DNA of 56,015 bases from contig JADYZO010000114.1 in assembly GCA_020853135.1 (NCBI GenBank), forward strand, positions 1-56,015, given 5' to 3'. A program made the position numbers and the translations under genes. Shown one piece after another: positions 37,090 to 46,028 of the stretch; within the stretch, counting starts at the first letter, position 1, and each line of letters starts with the position of its first letter. The notes under the pieces are model-generated. The model was not told the DNA's origin and did not search any database. It saw only the letters and a program-made list of their open reading frames with translations. This DNA comes from Gammaproteobacteria bacterium (GTDB lineage: Bacteria; Pseudomonadota; Gammaproteobacteria; Steroidobacterales; GCA-2729495).

Positions 37090-38592
37090 GTGCGCCTGGC
37101 CTGCACCGTGACACGGGGGGAGTTCGGCCTCGAAGCCCCTGAAGTCAGCGTCGAAGTCTGCCTGAGTGGCGGGCTGCCGGGGCTGGGCATCGTCGGGCTT
37201 GCCGAGACCACCGTGAAGGAAAGCCGCGAGCGGGTCCGCGCGGCGATCGGCCAATGCGGCCTGAAGTTCCCGAACCGCAGGATCGTCGTCAACCTCGCGC
37301 CGGCAGACCTGCCGAAAAGCGGCGGGCGCTTCGACCTCGCCATCGCAACCGGCATCCTCGCCGCATCCGGCCAGGTTCCCGCCGAGCGCCTCGGCGGCAT
37401 CGAACTGCTGGGCGAACTGGGCTTCACCGGCGCGCTGCGTCCCATCGCCGGCCTGCTGCCGGCGCTGCTCGCCGCGAGGCGGGCCGGGCGCACCGTCGTC
37501 GTGCCGGCTGCCTGCGCCACCGAGGCCGGCCTCCTGCGCGGTGCCGACATCAGGCTCGCCGATCAGCTCCTGCCCGTGCTGCGCTTCCTGCAGGGTGCGG
37601 GCACGCTGCCCATGCCCGCAGCCTGCGTGGCAGGCCCGCCACCGCCCGGAGAGGACCTGCGCGACATCCACGGCCAGCATCTGGCCCGGCGGGCGCTGGA
37701 AATCGCCGCAGCCGGCGGACACAACATCCTCTTCGTCGGCCCGCCGGGCACGGGCAAGAGCATGCTCGCGCGCCGGCTGCCGGGCCTGCTCCCGCCGATG
37801 ACCGAGGAGGAGGCCGTCGAGAGCGCAGCGCTCGGCTCGCTGGCCGGCCACGCTCCACCCCGGGTCTGGGCGTGGCGGCCGTTTCGCGCGCCGCACCATA
37901 CGGCGACCACCGCCTCGCTCGTCGGGGGTGGCAGCTGGCCGCGTCCCGGCGAGGTCTCCCTGGCCCACCACGGCGTGCTGTTCCTCGACGAACTGCCGGA
38001 GTTTGCGCGTGCCACGCTCGAAGCCCTGCGCGAGCCGCTGGAGACCGGCCACATCGCCGTGGCCCGGGCCGCCCGCACGGTGGAGTTCCCCGCGCGGTTC
38101 CAGCTGGTGGCGGCCATGAACCCCTGCCCCTGCGGCTACCATGGCGACCTCGCCCGTCCGTGCCGCTGCGCACCCGAGCAGATCCGCCGCTACCAGGAGC
38201 GGCTGTCGGGACCGTTCCTCGATCGCATCGACCTGCGCATCCCGGTGAGCCGGGGCGAGATCCACCTCGGTGACGACGGTCCCGGGGAATCCTCCGCGCC
38301 GGTGGCCGGGCGCGTGGGCAGGGCGCGCGACATCCAGCTCGCGCGGGCCGGCATGCCCAATGCGCGACTGCCAGCCCCGGGCGTGCGCCACTGGTGCCTG
38401 CCGGCGGCCGACGGGTTGCGCCTGCTCGAACAGGCCGCCGCCCGCCTCCAGCTGTCACGCCGGGCCTGTGACAGCGTGCTGCGGGTGGCGCGCACCGTGG
38501 CGGACCTCGCCGGGGCACCGGCCGTTGCCAGCGCCCATGTCGCCGAGGCACTGAGCCTGCGCACCCGCTGCCTGCGCACACCGGCCGCCTGA
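37090..38592 (+). CDS. comM: ComM/YifB Mg-chelatase-like AAA+ ATPase
   Basis: This 500-residue hexameric helicase promotes branch migration during natural transformation. The N-terminal ChlI/Lon-S5-like domain (about 1-165) starts with EVSVEVCLSGGLPGLGIVGL. The AAA+ core has Walker A GPPGTGKSMLARRLPGL near residue 220 and Walker B VLFLDELPEF near residue 300. A zinc-like motif NPCPCGYHGD and four cysteines follow. The C-terminal Mg-chelatase domain ends near ALSLRTR. It uses a GTG start. Length is normal. Confidence 0.92.
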   Translation: MRLACTVTRGEFGLEAPEVSVEVCLSGGLPGLGIVGLAETTVKESRERVRAAIGQCGLKFPNRRIVVNLAPADLPKSGGRFDLAIATGILAASGQVPAERLGGIELLGELGFTGALRPIAGLLPALLAARRAGRTVVVPAACATEAGLLRGADIRLADQLLPVLRFLQGAGTLPMPAACVAGPPPPGEDLRDIHGQHLARRALEIAAAGGHNILFVGPPGTGKSMLARRLPGLLPPMTEEEAVESAALGSLAGHAPPRVWAWRPFRAPHHTATTASLVGGGSWPRPGEVSLAHHGVLFLDELPEFARATLEALREPLETGHIAVARAARTVEFPARFQLVAAMNPCPCGYHGDLARPCRCAPEQIRRYQERLSGPFLDRIDLRIPVSRGEIHLGDDGPGESSAPVAGRVGRARDIQLARAGMPNARLPAPGVRHWCLPAADGLRLLEQAAARLQLSRRACDSVLRVARTVADLAGAPAVASAHVAEALSLRTRCLRTPAA

Positions 38593-38704
38593 GCACAGGG
38601 GGCCGCCGGTTCCCGCAGCCCGCGCGGCGCAGGCCCATCCGCCGGGCGCTTCTGGCTTAACATGCGCCACCCGCCCGTACCCGGCCCGCGGGCGGAGCCC
38701 CGCC

Positions 38705-39634
38705 ATGGACAACCCGACCGCCCGCCTGCGCATCACGCTCGCCTTTCTCTGCATCCTGGTCGTCTGGGGCACGACCTACCTCGCCATCGCCATCGTGCTG
38801 CGCGACCTGCCGCCCTTCCTTTCCGCGGCGATGCGCTTCTGCCTGGCGGCATCGCTGCTCTATGGGCTGTTGCGCCTGCGCGGGCCACGGCCGCTCGCCG
38901 GCCTGCCGACGCACACGGTGGTCATCAGCGGCGTGTTGCTCTGCGGACTGGGCAACGGCTTCACCGTCTTCGCCATGCAGGGCGTGCCCTCGGGCATCGC
39001 GGCCCTCCTGAACTCGACCATCCCGATCTGCGTCACGCTGGTCGACTGGGGCTGCTTCGCACGCCGCCGCCCCAGTATCTGGACGGGCCTCGGCCTGGCG
39101 GTGGGCGTCACCGGCGTGGCGTTCATCGTGCACCAGACGGCCTCGACCACTGGCCTGGCCGGCATCGGCTACATCGCCTCGCTGGCCATCGCCGTGGCAA
39201 GCTGGAGTGTCGGCACACTGGTGCAGCGCAACGCCGTGCCGCGGGATCGGTTGCTTGCCCTGCTCTGCGGCCAGATGGCCGCCGGCGCGGCCTTCCTCTG
39301 TGTCGCCGCGCTGCTGGACGGCGAGTTCGCCGGCTTGCACCTCGCCGCCACCAGGCCGGCCGCCTGGCTGGCCGTGGCCTATCTCGCGGTGTTTGGCAGC
39401 CTGCTGGCCCAGTGGAGCTACCTCTGGCTGCTGACGCGCTGGCCGGCGGAGAAGGTCACGACGTACGCGGTGGTCAATCCGGTGATCGCCCTGTTACTCG
39501 GCGCGGTCGTGCTGGACGAACCGGTCACCCTCTCCAGCCTGGCGGGTGCCGTGCTGGTGCTCGCAGGCGTGGCGCTGGTGCTGTTCGAACGCAAGGTCAC
39601 AGGAGTGATGCGGGGCCTGGCCCTGCGCCGCTGA
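38705..39634 (+). CDS. EamA/DMT-family transporter
   Basis: This 309-residue inner-membrane protein has ten helices in two EamA repeats (about 8-140 and 150-295). The first repeat has VVWGTTYLAIAIVLRDLPPF. The second ends in VVNPVIALLLGAVVLDEPVT followed by a glycine-rich helix and a basic tail. Such proteins export amino acids, purines or other metabolites; the substrate cannot be told. It stands alone between comM and hemX. Confidence 0.88.
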   Translation: MDNPTARLRITLAFLCILVVWGTTYLAIAIVLRDLPPFLSAAMRFCLAASLLYGLLRLRGPRPLAGLPTHTVVISGVLLCGLGNGFTVFAMQGVPSGIAALLNSTIPICVTLVDWGCFARRRPSIWTGLGLAVGVTGVAFIVHQTASTTGLAGIGYIASLAIAVASWSVGTLVQRNAVPRDRLLALLCGQMAAGAAFLCVAALLDGEFAGLHLAATRPAAWLAVAYLAVFGSLLAQWSYLWLLTRWPAEKVTTYAVVNPVIALLLGAVVLDEPVTLSSLAGAVLVLAGVALVLFERKVTGVMRGLALRR

Positions 39635-39750
39635 GGGCCCGCCGGGAACCCCCGGCCCCACGCCGGCCTCCGGCGGGCGAACACCGGCGCATCGGCGCAT
39701 CGGCGTGGCAAAATGCCCCCCGGCATCCGCAATCACGCAGGCCTCCCGCC

Positions 39751-40773
39751 ATGAGCGGACAACCCGACGGCACAGCACCTTCCCGGCCCGCACGCAGCGG
39801 CAGGATCGCGCTCCTGCTGGCGCTCATCGCGCTCGCCGGCACCACCGCGCAATGGTTCGGCCTCGGCGGCCCGCGGCAGGCCGCACCCGCCCCCGACGGC
39901 GAACTGGTGAAACTGCAGCAGCGCCTCGCCACCCTGGACAACCGCCTGGCGCGCGATCGCGAGGACCTCGATCGTCTTGCAACGCGCCTCGACCTGCTCG
40001 ACGGCAGCCCCGACGGCATCACGGCCCGGCTCGGCAAGCTCGAGGATGCGCTGGCGAAGATGCCGGGCGGCGAGCGCGGGCGCAGGGCCTGGCTGGCGGA
40101 CCAGGCCACCCACTTCATGCGCATTGCCAACGCACAGGCCAGGCTGGCCCATGACGGCAACGGCGCACTGCAGGCCCTGGGGATCGCCGATGACTACCTG
40201 CGCGAGGCCGCCGACCCGAAGCTGCTGCCGGTGCGCAAGCTCATTGCCACCGAGCAGGCGGCCCTGCGCGCCGTGCCGACGGTGGACACCGAAGGACTGG
40301 TCCTGCGGCTCGACACGCTCGCCGACCAGATCCGTGCCCTGCCGCTGCGACAGGTCCCCCGCAGCTTCAGGCCGGAAGTCGCACCAGCCGCTGCGGAGCT
40401 GACCGGTGGTGCGCGCGCCCTGCAAGCCCTGCGCAACGCCTTTCTCAGCGTGGTCAGCATCCGCCGCACCGAGCAGCCAGCCGCCACCCTGATGACCGCC
40501 GAGGCCGGCAGCCTGGTGACACGCAGCCTGGAACTCGAGCTGCAGATCGCGCGCCTCTCCCTGCTGCGCGGTGAACCCGGCAGCCTGCGCACCTCCCTGG
40601 CGGAGATCCACCGCCAGCTCACCCACTACTACGACACGGATGCGGGGGCTGGTGCCGCAGCGCTCGCCACCCTCAAGGCCATCACCGGAACGGCCATGGC
40701 CGGGACCTTGCCGGACATCTCCGCCTCCCTGGCCGAGCTCAACCGGCTCCGGGAACACGAACCGCTGCCATGA
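39751..40773 (+). CDS. hemX: HemX-like protein
   Basis: This 340-residue protein has a single transmembrane helix (about 22-38), a coiled coil (about 50-100) and the HemX domain (about 115-330). Despite an old annotation as uroporphyrinogen methyltransferase, it has no methyltransferase motifs. It is coupled to hemY by ATGA. In most relatives hemX and hemY follow hemC and hemD; here the gene upstream is an EamA transporter and hemCD are not in the window. The start at 39751 has no strong ribosome site but gives the normal N-terminus. Confidence 0.85.
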   Translation: MSGQPDGTAPSRPARSGRIALLLALIALAGTTAQWFGLGGPRQAAPAPDGELVKLQQRLATLDNRLARDREDLDRLATRLDLLDGSPDGITARLGKLEDALAKMPGGERGRRAWLADQATHFMRIANAQARLAHDGNGALQALGIADDYLREAADPKLLPVRKLIATEQAALRAVPTVDTEGLVLRLDTLADQIRALPLRQVPRSFRPEVAPAAAELTGGARALQALRNAFLSVVSIRRTEQPAATLMTAEAGSLVTRSLELELQIARLSLLRGEPGSLRTSLAEIHRQLTHYYDTDAGAGAAALATLKAITGTAMAGTLPDISASLAELNRLREHEPLP

Positions 40774-41975
40774 AGGCCGGCCTCGCCATTGCGCTGGCAC
40801 TGGCGCTCGGGGCGCTGGCCGGGCATTTCCTCCTGCAGGACAACGGCTACGTCCTGCTGAGCTTCGCCGGCTACGTGGTCGAGATGTCGGTGCCCATCGC
40901 GACCGGGCTGCTGGTGCTGGCCTACCTCGCCATCCGCCTGCTGGCCTGGCTGTGGCGTGTCCCGCGGCAGCTGGGCGAGGCCACCGCGCGCGCACGCGTG
41001 CGCTGGGCCGGGCGCCAGGCCACCCGCGGTTACATCGCCATCGCCGAGGGCAAGCTCGACCAGGGCGAACGGCTGCTGACCCGCGGTGCCCGCCGCAGCG
41101 GCGCCCCGCTCATGAACTACCTGGCCGCCGCACGCCTTGCCCACCAGCGCAACGACCCGGATCGCCGCGACGGCTGGCTGCGCCTCGCCTACGAGCAGGA
41201 GCCGGCCGCGACCGACGCCGTGCTGCTGGCCCAGGCAGAGATGCAGATGGACGACCAGGCCTTCGACCAGGCCCTGGCAACACTCAACCGCATCCGCGGG
41301 CACAACCCGAAGCACGCCCAGGCACTGAAGCTGCTCGCCGCGCTGCACTGGCGCCGGCAGGACTGGCATGCCCTGCTCGATCTGGTGCCGGCGCTGCGCG
41401 CCATGCCGCCGCTGCCGCCGGCCAAGCTCAACAGCTGGACGACAGATGCCTTCGAGGCGCTCCTCGCAGACCCGGCGCTGGACAAGGCGGGACTCGAACG
41501 CTTGTGGGACGAGGTACCGAAGGTGCTGCGCGGGGACCCGCGGCTGGTGCTGGCGCGGGCGAAGGCCCTCACCCGCTGCGGGCTGGCGGCCACCGCGGAA
41601 ACCGAGGTGCGCCACGCGCTGCGCGAGGGCTGGGATGCCGGCCTGATCCGCTTCTACGGCGAACTGGCGCTGCCCGAGACCGCGCAGCAACTGAAGAACG
41701 CCGAGGCCTTCCTGCGCGAGCGGCCCGAGGATCCCGACCTGCTGCTCACGGTCGGCCGCCTCTCCTTCCGCAACCAGCTCTGGGGCAAGGCGCGCAGCTA
41801 CCTGGAGACCAGCCTGTCGGTCAGGCCGTCGGCGGAGACCTGTGCCGCCCTGGGGCAGCTGCTCGATCGCATCGGCGATCGCGAGGCAGCGGCGCGCGCC
41901 TACCAGCGCGGCCTGGCCTTGAGCATCGGTGGCGCCCGGACGACGGAACTCGCCCCGGCCCGCAGCAGCGGCTAG
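40770..41975 (+). CDS. hemY: HemY, TPR protein linked to heme synthesis
   Basis: This 401-residue inner-membrane protein has two helices (about 4-20 and 38-60) and a cytoplasmic or periplasmic TPR array (about 85-395). The HemY N-terminal pattern is clear: HFLLQDNGYVLLSFAGYVVEM followed by RATRGYIAIAEGK-type sequence. HemY helps coproporphyrinogen and heme steps in gammaproteobacteria, though the mechanism is not settled. It overlaps hemX by four bases. The short gap to the convergent parA-type gene holds GC-rich hairpins without T-runs. Confidence 0.88.
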   Translation: MKAGLAIALALALGALAGHFLLQDNGYVLLSFAGYVVEMSVPIATGLLVLAYLAIRLLAWLWRVPRQLGEATARARVRWAGRQATRGYIAIAEGKLDQGERLLTRGARRSGAPLMNYLAAARLAHQRNDPDRRDGWLRLAYEQEPAATDAVLLAQAEMQMDDQAFDQALATLNRIRGHNPKHAQALKLLAALHWRRQDWHALLDLVPALRAMPPLPPAKLNSWTTDAFEALLADPALDKAGLERLWDEVPKVLRGDPRLVLARAKALTRCGLAATAETEVRHALREGWDAGLIRFYGELALPETAQQLKNAEAFLRERPEDPDLLLTVGRLSFRNQLWGKARSYLETSLSVRPSAETCAALGQLLDRIGDREAAARAYQRGLALSIGGARTTELAPARSSG

Positions 41976-42026
41976 CGCCGGGCGGCAGGATCCGCCGCCC
42001 AGGCGGCCTGGCGGACCCGGACCGCC

Positions 42027-42677
42027 TCAGGCGGCGACGGCGGGACGGCTGCGACGGCTGCCGAGCCACTCGAGCAGCGGCTCCCACTGCTCCCAGTCCG
42101 GCCAGGCGAGATATTCCGGCAGTTCGAAGATGCCCAGGCCGCGGGTATAGCCGCGGATGTAGTTCTGCGCCTCGCGCAGCTTGGCCACGTAGGGCGTCTT
42201 CAGGCTGTCCAGGTACTCGTCGAGTTCGCCGGCGATCAGGGTGTTCTCGCGCACGCGGTTGGCGACGACGGCGATGCGCACTTCCCGGCGCTCGACACGG
42301 CCGACTTCGGCCAGGTCCTCGAGAAACTTGGCTGCGGCGCTGATATCGATGGTCGAGGGCAGCACCGGCACGATGATGGTCTCGGCGTGGCGCACCATCG
42401 CGGTGAGTTCGGCGCCGTGCACCCGCGCCGGGGCATCGACGATGACCACCTCGGCGTTGCGCGGCACACCGCGCAGGCCATGCTTGTAGGCCTCCAGGCC
42501 CTCGATGACCGCCCGGTCAGCCGGACGCCGGGCCAGCCAGTCGAGGCTGGAGCGCTGGGGATCGAAATCGGCCAGCACGACCCGCTTGTCCTGCGTGGCG
42601 TAGTAGCTAGCCAGGTTGGTGGCGATCGTGCTTTTTCCGCAGCCGCCCTTGGCGTTGAGCACCATGATATGCCGCAT
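42027..42677 (-). CDS. Orphan ParA/MinD-family ATPase
   Basis: This 216-residue deviant-Walker ATPase begins MRHIMVLNAKGGCGKSTIATN; KGGCGKST carries both signature lysines. The Walker A' and B segments are VVLADFDPQRSSLDWL and AEVVIVDAPARVHGAEL. It resembles the short ParA-like proteins that position cellular cargo (ParC/PpfA/McdA type). No parB gene is adjacent and it lies convergent to hemY and divergent from dapF, so its cargo is unknown. ATG at 42677 gives the family start; the frame upstream is only an antisense shadow of dapF. Confidence 0.87.
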   Translation of the reverse strand: MRHIMVLNAKGGCGKSTIATNLASYYATQDKRVVLADFDPQRSSLDWLARRPADRAVIEGLEAYKHGLRGVPRNAEVVIVDAPARVHGAELTAMVRHAETIIVPVLPSTIDISAAAKFLEDLAEVGRVERREVRIAVVANRVRENTLIAGELDEYLDSLKTPYVAKLREAQNYIRGYTRGLGIFELPEYLAWPDWEQWEPLLEWLGSRRSRPAVAA

Positions 42678-42778
42678 CGTTGTTGTTCCTTCGAGCCTGA
42701 CCTCTGGCCGGCGGCGCTTGCGTTGTTCTTCGCCGCGGGCCCGGCGCCACGCCGGGCACCCAGAAGGTACTGGGGCAT

Positions 42779-42804
42779 TTGACAAAAGTCCATGCCCGTA
42801 TAAT
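42779..42804 (+). promoter_or_regulatory. Putative promoter of dapF
   Basis: A perfect TATAAT (42799-42804) lies 26 bases before the dapF ATG. The nearest perfect TTGACA (42779-42784) is only 14 bases upstream of it, shorter than the normal 16-18, so either the spacer is unusual or another -35 is used. Confidence 0.5.
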
Positions 42805-42830
42805 GGCAGGCCAGCCACGGGTTGCAGCTC

Positions 42831-43649
42831 ATGCGCGTTTCCTTCACCAAGATGCACGGCCTCGGCAACGACTTCGTCGTGGTTCCCGCCAGCGGCATGG
42901 CTCCGCCCCCTGCCGGAACCATCCGGGCGCTCGCCGACCGCAAGACCGGCATCGGCTTCGACCAGCTGCTCTGGCTGGAGAAGCCGCGCATCCCCGGCGC
43001 AGCGGTCTATTACCGCATCTTCAACACCGACGGCTCGGAGGCCGAGCAGTGTGGCAACGGCGCCCGCTGCATCGCCCGGCTCGTCGGCGGTGACAGCAGC
43101 GGAGCGCTGGTGCTCCAGCACCGCGGCGGCTCCTCGCGCGCACGCCTGGAGCACAGCGGCCTGGTGAGCGTGGAAGTCGCGGTGCCGGAGTTCGCCCCGG
43201 GGCGTGTTCCCTTCCTCGCGGCAGCGGAGGCCGACAGCTACAAGGTGAAGGCCGGCAGGCGCAACGTCGAACTGCGCGTCGTCTCGCTCGGCAACCCGCA
43301 TGCCGTCATCCGCGTCGAGGATGTCGATGCCGCGCCAGTTGCCACGCTCGGCCCCGCGCTGGAGGGACACGAGCGTTTTCCAAACCGTGCTAACATCGGT
43401 TTCATGCAGGTGCTCGACCCGGAGCACATCCGGTTGCGCGTTTTCGAGCGCGGCGTCGGCGAAACCCGGGCCTGCGGCACCGGCGCCTGCGCTGCGGCGG
43501 TCGTCGGGCAGCGCGCCGGCTGGCTCGCGCCACGGGTCCACGTCAGCCTGCCGGGAGGCGAGCTGCTCGTGCGCTGGGATGGACCCGGCACTCCCGTCTG
43601 GCTCACCGGTGAAGCGGTTACCGTATTCGAGGGGACGGTGGACATATGA
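42831..43649 (+). CDS. dapF: Diaminopimelate epimerase
   Basis: This 272-residue enzyme converts LL- to meso-diaminopimelate for lysine and peptidoglycan synthesis. It begins MRVSFTKMHGLGNDFVVV. The two catalytic cysteines are in EAEQCGNGARC and ETRACGTGACA, each in its own half of the pseudo-symmetric fold. The ATG at 42831 is preferred over an in-frame TTG three codons upstream. It overlaps the DUF484 gene by ATGA. The dapF-DUF484-xerC order is standard in gammaproteobacteria. Confidence 0.95.
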   Translation: MRVSFTKMHGLGNDFVVVPASGMAPPPAGTIRALADRKTGIGFDQLLWLEKPRIPGAAVYYRIFNTDGSEAEQCGNGARCIARLVGGDSSGALVLQHRGGSSRARLEHSGLVSVEVAVPEFAPGRVPFLAAAEADSYKVKAGRRNVELRVVSLGNPHAVIRVEDVDAAPVATLGPALEGHERFPNRANIGFMQVLDPEHIRLRVFERGVGETRACGTGACAAAVVGQRAGWLAPRVHVSLPGGELLVRWDGPGTPVWLTGEAVTVFEGTVDI

Positions 43650-44344
43650 GTTCAGTCACGCAACAGGTCGGGTACCCGGAAAGCGCCGATGAGTCCGTCG
43701 CCGAATACCTGAAGGCGCACCCGGACTTCTTCGAACGCAACCTGACCCTGCTCTCGGCGCTGCGCTTGCCGCACCACACCACCGGCGGAGCCATCTCGCT
43801 GGTGGAGCGCCAGCTCGAGGTGCTCCGGCAGCGCAATCTCGCCATGGAGTCCCGCCTGAAGGAACTGGTGGAGGTGGCGCGCAGCAACGACCGCCTCGCC
43901 GGCCGCATCCATGCGCTGGCGCTGCTGCTCATGCGCACGCGCAGCCGCGAGGGCGTCATCGACGTCCTCGACGAAAACCTGCGCGAGGGCTTTGCGGTGG
44001 ACCGGGCGGCGCTGGTGCTCTTCGACAGCGTCCCCGGCCTGGTCCAGGGCCATTCGAGCTTCGTCCAGGTGGTGCACCGCGAGGATCCTGCGCTCGGGCC
44101 CTTCAAGACCTTCCTGCAGAGCTCGGCACCCCGCTGCTCGCGCCTGCGCGATGCGCAGCGGGATTTCCTGTTCGGGCCGGGCGCCGACATCCAGTCCATG
44201 GCGCTGGTGCCACTCGGACCGCGCTCGGAGTTCGGTTTCCTCGCCATCGGCAGCCGCAATCCCGAGCACTTCCACCCGGGCAAGAGCATCGATTTCCTGG
44301 CCCGGCTGGGCGAGCTGACGGCCTGCGCGCTGAGCCTGCACTAG
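43646..44344 (+). CDS. DUF484 family protein
   Basis: This 232-residue protein of DUF484, a GAF-like fold found between dapF and xerC across gammaproteobacteria, opens with SVAEYLKAHPDFFERNLTLL. A coiled coil follows (about 60-90), then the GAF-type domain (about 95-230) with SMALVPLGPRSEFGFLAIGS. No function is established. It starts within the dapF stop codon. Confidence 0.87.
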   Translation: MSSVTQQVGYPESADESVAEYLKAHPDFFERNLTLLSALRLPHHTTGGAISLVERQLEVLRQRNLAMESRLKELVEVARSNDRLAGRIHALALLLMRTRSREGVIDVLDENLREGFAVDRAALVLFDSVPGLVQGHSSFVQVVHREDPALGPFKTFLQSSAPRCSRLRDAQRDFLFGPGADIQSMALVPLGPRSEFGFLAIGSRNPEHFHPGKSIDFLARLGELTACALSLH

Positions 44345-44384
44345 GCACGCCGCCAGCCGGCGCCGGGCGGTACCGGATCACGCC

Positions 44385-45293
44385 ATGGACAGCGCCGAAT
44401 GGCTGAAGGCCGAACGCTTCCTCGCCCACCTGCAGCTGGAGCGCCGCCTGTCCTCGCATACCGCCAGCGCCTACCGGCGCGACCTCGTCTGCCTCGCCGG
44501 ATTCTGCGACCGTGAGGGCATCTGCGCCTGGCGCGAGCTCAAGGTCCACCACCTGCGCCGCTTTGCTGCCATGAGCCACGGCGGGGGCCTCAACCCCCGC
44601 AGCATCCAGCGCCGCCTCTCGGGCGCCCGCAGCTTCCTGCGCTACCTGGTGCGCGAGGGCGAGATCACCGTGAACCCGGGCGTGGGCGTATCGGCCCCGC
44701 GGGCGGCACGCCGCCTGCCAACGACCCTCGACGTGGACCAGATGGGGCGCCTGCTGGAGATCCGCGGCGACGACCCCGTGACCGTACGCGACCGCGCCAT
44801 GCTGGAGCTGCTGTATTCCTCGGGCCTGCGGCTGGCCGAGCTGGTGGGGCTCGAACTGGGTGACATCGACCTGGCGGACGGGCTCGTGCGCGTCACCGGC
44901 AAGGGCCGCAAGACGCGGCTGGTCCCCGTGGGCCGCAGGGCACGTGAGGCCGTCACCGCCTGGCTGCACCAGCGTGCGGGTACGGCGGCCCCGGAGGAGC
45001 GTGCCGTGTTCACCGGCGTACGCGGACGGCGGATCAGCCCGCGCACGGTGCAGTCACGGGTCAGCCACTGGGCACGGCGCTCCGGGATGGGCCAGCGCGT
45101 GCATCCGCACCTGTTCCGGCACAGCTTTGCCAGCCACCTGCTGGAATCCGGCGGCGACCTGCGTGGCGTGCAGGAGATGCTCGGCCACGCCAACATCAGC
45201 ACCACCCAGATCTACACCCATCTGGACTTCCAGCACCTGGCACAGGTCTACGACAAGGCCCACCCCCGGGCGCGCAAGCCCGCCAAGTCCTGA
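44385..45293 (+). CDS. xerC: XerC tyrosine recombinase
   Basis: This 302-residue recombinase resolves chromosome dimers at dif with XerD. The N-terminal SAM-like domain is at about 5-95 and the catalytic domain at about 115-295. Catalytic residues are seen in SSGLRLAEL (Arg), TGKGRKTR (Lys), HLFRHSFASHLLE (His and Arg), GHANISTTQIYTH (His and Tyr). It is the chromosomal XerC by position after dapF-DUF484 and should not be taken for the ICE integrase. Confidence 0.93.
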   Translation: MDSAEWLKAERFLAHLQLERRLSSHTASAYRRDLVCLAGFCDREGICAWRELKVHHLRRFAAMSHGGGLNPRSIQRRLSGARSFLRYLVREGEITVNPGVGVSAPRAARRLPTTLDVDQMGRLLEIRGDDPVTVRDRAMLELLYSSGLRLAELVGLELGDIDLADGLVRVTGKGRKTRLVPVGRRAREAVTAWLHQRAGTAAPEERAVFTGVRGRRISPRTVQSRVSHWARRSGMGQRVHPHLFRHSFASHLLESGGDLRGVQEMLGHANISTTQIYTHLDFQHLAQVYDKAHPRARKPAKS

Positions 45294-45383
45294 TGCCGGC
45301 CGGGCTCACGGTGAACTGCCTGCCTGCGCCGCTGTCAACCGGCCGGGACCTGTGGCGTTTGTAGTTCCACGCGCCGGAATCGA

Positions 45384-45398
45384 TGATGCGTTGCATCA
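45384..45398. promoter_or_regulatory. Palindrome upstream of the CX6C-repeat gene
   Basis: TGATGC and GCATCA form a perfect inverted repeat around GTT, 32 bases before the ATG of the next gene. It could be an operator. No promoter hexamers with good spacing were found nearby. Confidence 0.35.
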
Positions 45399-45429
45399 CC
45401 GAATCGGCCATCCACCGCAAGGAGATGTC

Positions 45430-45837
45430 ATGTCGACCAAGACCCTGATCGCAAGCTTCGCCATGGCCGGCCTGCTGGCCCTGGCACCCCTGGCCTCCCA
45501 GGCCGATGACGCACCGCCGCCGAACATGCCCCAGGGCAAGGCCTGGTGCAAGGACAACCCGGAGAAGTGCGCGGACATGCGCCAGAAGCGCGAGGAATGG
45601 TGCAAGAACAACGCAGCCGAATGCGACAAGATGAAGGCCAAGGCGGCCGAGCGCCAGGAGTGGTGCAAGAAAAACCCGGCCGAGTGCCAGAAGCAGCGGG
45701 AAGAGCGCCGGCAGCGGATGCAGGACATGAAGGCCAAGTGCGATGCCGACCCCGCCAAGTGCGAGGAGCGGCGCAAGGAGATGCGCGAGCGCTGGCAGCA
45801 GAAGCAGGGCGACACCGCGGGCAAGACCCAGCCCTGA
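45430..45837 (+). CDS. Exported protein with four CX6C repeats
   Basis: This 135-residue protein has a signal peptide ending near LAPLASQADDA (about residue 25). Four units of the form C-x6-C follow: WCKDNPEKC, WCKNNAAEC, WCKKNPAEC and KCDADPAKC, separated by Lys/Arg/Glu-rich helical stretches. Eight cysteines at regular spacing in the periplasm suggest paired disulfides between helices or a metal-binding site. No family recognised. AAGGAG precedes the ATG, and a good terminator follows, so it is a single-gene unit between xerC and the RND operon. Confidence 0.75.
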   Translation: MSTKTLIASFAMAGLLALAPLASQADDAPPPNMPQGKAWCKDNPEKCADMRQKREEWCKNNAAECDKMKAKAAERQEWCKKNPAECQKQREERRQRMQDMKAKCDADPAKCEERRKEMRERWQQKQGDTAGKTQP

Positions 45838-45862
45838 GCAGGCCGCGATCCGGAGGAAACGA

Positions 45863-45890
45863 GGCGGGGCCCGGTGGGCCCCGCTTTTTC
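45863..45890 (+). terminator. Rho-independent terminator after the CX6C gene
   Basis: GCGGGGCCC and GGGCCCCGC form a nine-base stem with a three-base loop, followed by TTTTTC. It lies about 25 bases after the stop codon at 45837. Confidence 0.85.
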
Positions 45891-46028
45891 GTCTGACCGC
45901 CAGCGGGTCCGCCCCGGCCCGCGCGCTGGCAGCTGATGCCCGCCTGCCGTACCATCCTGCCCGCCAAGCGCTCTCCCCAGGCGTCGTCACTGGGGTCTTT
46001 TGTTCGGATCCCGGCCCGGCCGTACCCC

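Noticed and set aside
44385-45293. Tyrosine recombinase considered as the ICE integrase
   Set aside because: It follows dapF and DUF484 in the normal chromosomal xerC position and is 14 kb outside the ICE end.
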